From contig NZ_KB849727.1 in NCBI RefSeq assembly GCF_000368865.1, positions 816,401-880,400 of the forward strand: a DNA stretch of 64,000 nt, written 5' to 3'. Numbering within the stretch: the stretch's first letter is position 1; each line of letters begins with the position of its first letter. Below, piece by piece: positions 63,987 to 64,000 of this stretch. Under the pieces are notes generated by a model. The model saw nothing but the letters and a program-made list of their open reading frames with translations. It searched no databases and was not told the DNA's origin. The translations under genes were made by a program, and so were the position numbers. Source of the DNA: Acinetobacter bouvetii DSM 14964 = CIP 107468 (GTDB lineage Bacteria; Pseudomonadota; Gammaproteobacteria; Pseudomonadales; Moraxellaceae).

Positions 63987-64000
63987 AATTCTAAAAGCCC

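Overview
The window reads as a chromosomal segment of an Acinetobacter species (Moraxellaceae). The clearest evidence is the pcaIJFBDKCHG-quiBCXA gene order with divergent pcaU, the layout known from A. baylyi ADP1. It is supported by Acinetobacter-like UppP, QuiA, QueF and cyanide-insensitive oxidase genes, low-to-moderate GC, and housekeeping blocks (rpsB-tsf, map, a class I aminotransferase, tRNA genes).

Region 1 (0.4-1.2 kb) is uppP, cell-wall lipid carrier recycling. Region 2 (1.6-15.1 kb, minus strand) is a five-gene operon of exported proteins: a 158-aa DUF11-like protein, a 935-aa DUF11-repeat protein, a 2012-aa protein joining Ig/DUF11/SdrD-B-like modules to a large C-terminal beta-barrel, an OmpA-type peptidoglycan-binding protein, and a 969-aa protein whose C-terminal quarter is homologous to that of the 935-aa protein. 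I read it as a candidate undescribed surface-assembly or adhesion system; no known secretion-system name fits.

Region 3 (15.8-32.1 kb) is the protocatechuate/quinate cluster. QuiA (PQQ), QuiB and QuiC convert quinate and shikimate to protocatechuate in the periplasm, QuiX is the porin and PcaK the transporter. PcaHG, PcaB, PcaC, PcaD, PcaIJ and PcaF take protocatechuate to succinyl-CoA and acetyl-CoA. A three-repeat PcaU operator lies in the pcaU-pcaI gap. Oddities are an intrinsic terminator between quiX and quiA, an inverted-repeat insertion between pcaJ and pcaF, and a decayed IclR-type gene past quiA.

Region 4 (32.1-44.3 kb) holds an IS256-type transposase remnant, a Fur-like controlled TonB receptor with a periplasmic partner, a broken cyclophilin-like gene, lrgAB, cysI, a cyanide-insensitive cytochrome bd operon (cydAB plus a 40-aa DUF2474 gene and an upstream uORF) and a MocR regulator. 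Region 5 (44.3-46.5 kb) is a scrap zone next to tRNA-Arg(CCG): an ETF-QO fragment, a broken integrase, then a 1.3-kb element bounded by 16-bp copies of the tRNA 3' end. That element carries one intact membrane-protein gene and paired 21-bp repeats that look like integrase arm sites.

Region 6 (46.6-64 kb) is mostly conserved chromosome: an ABC-2 exporter, queF, mltB, an rlpA-like gene, a DUF962 gene, azlCD with an AraC regulator, a DUF3465 gene, tsf-rpsB, map, an aspartate-type aminotransferase, a DMT exporter, a PaaI thioesterase, small hypotheticals and tRNA-Asn(GTT).

All calls are from reading the sequence; no database search was possible.
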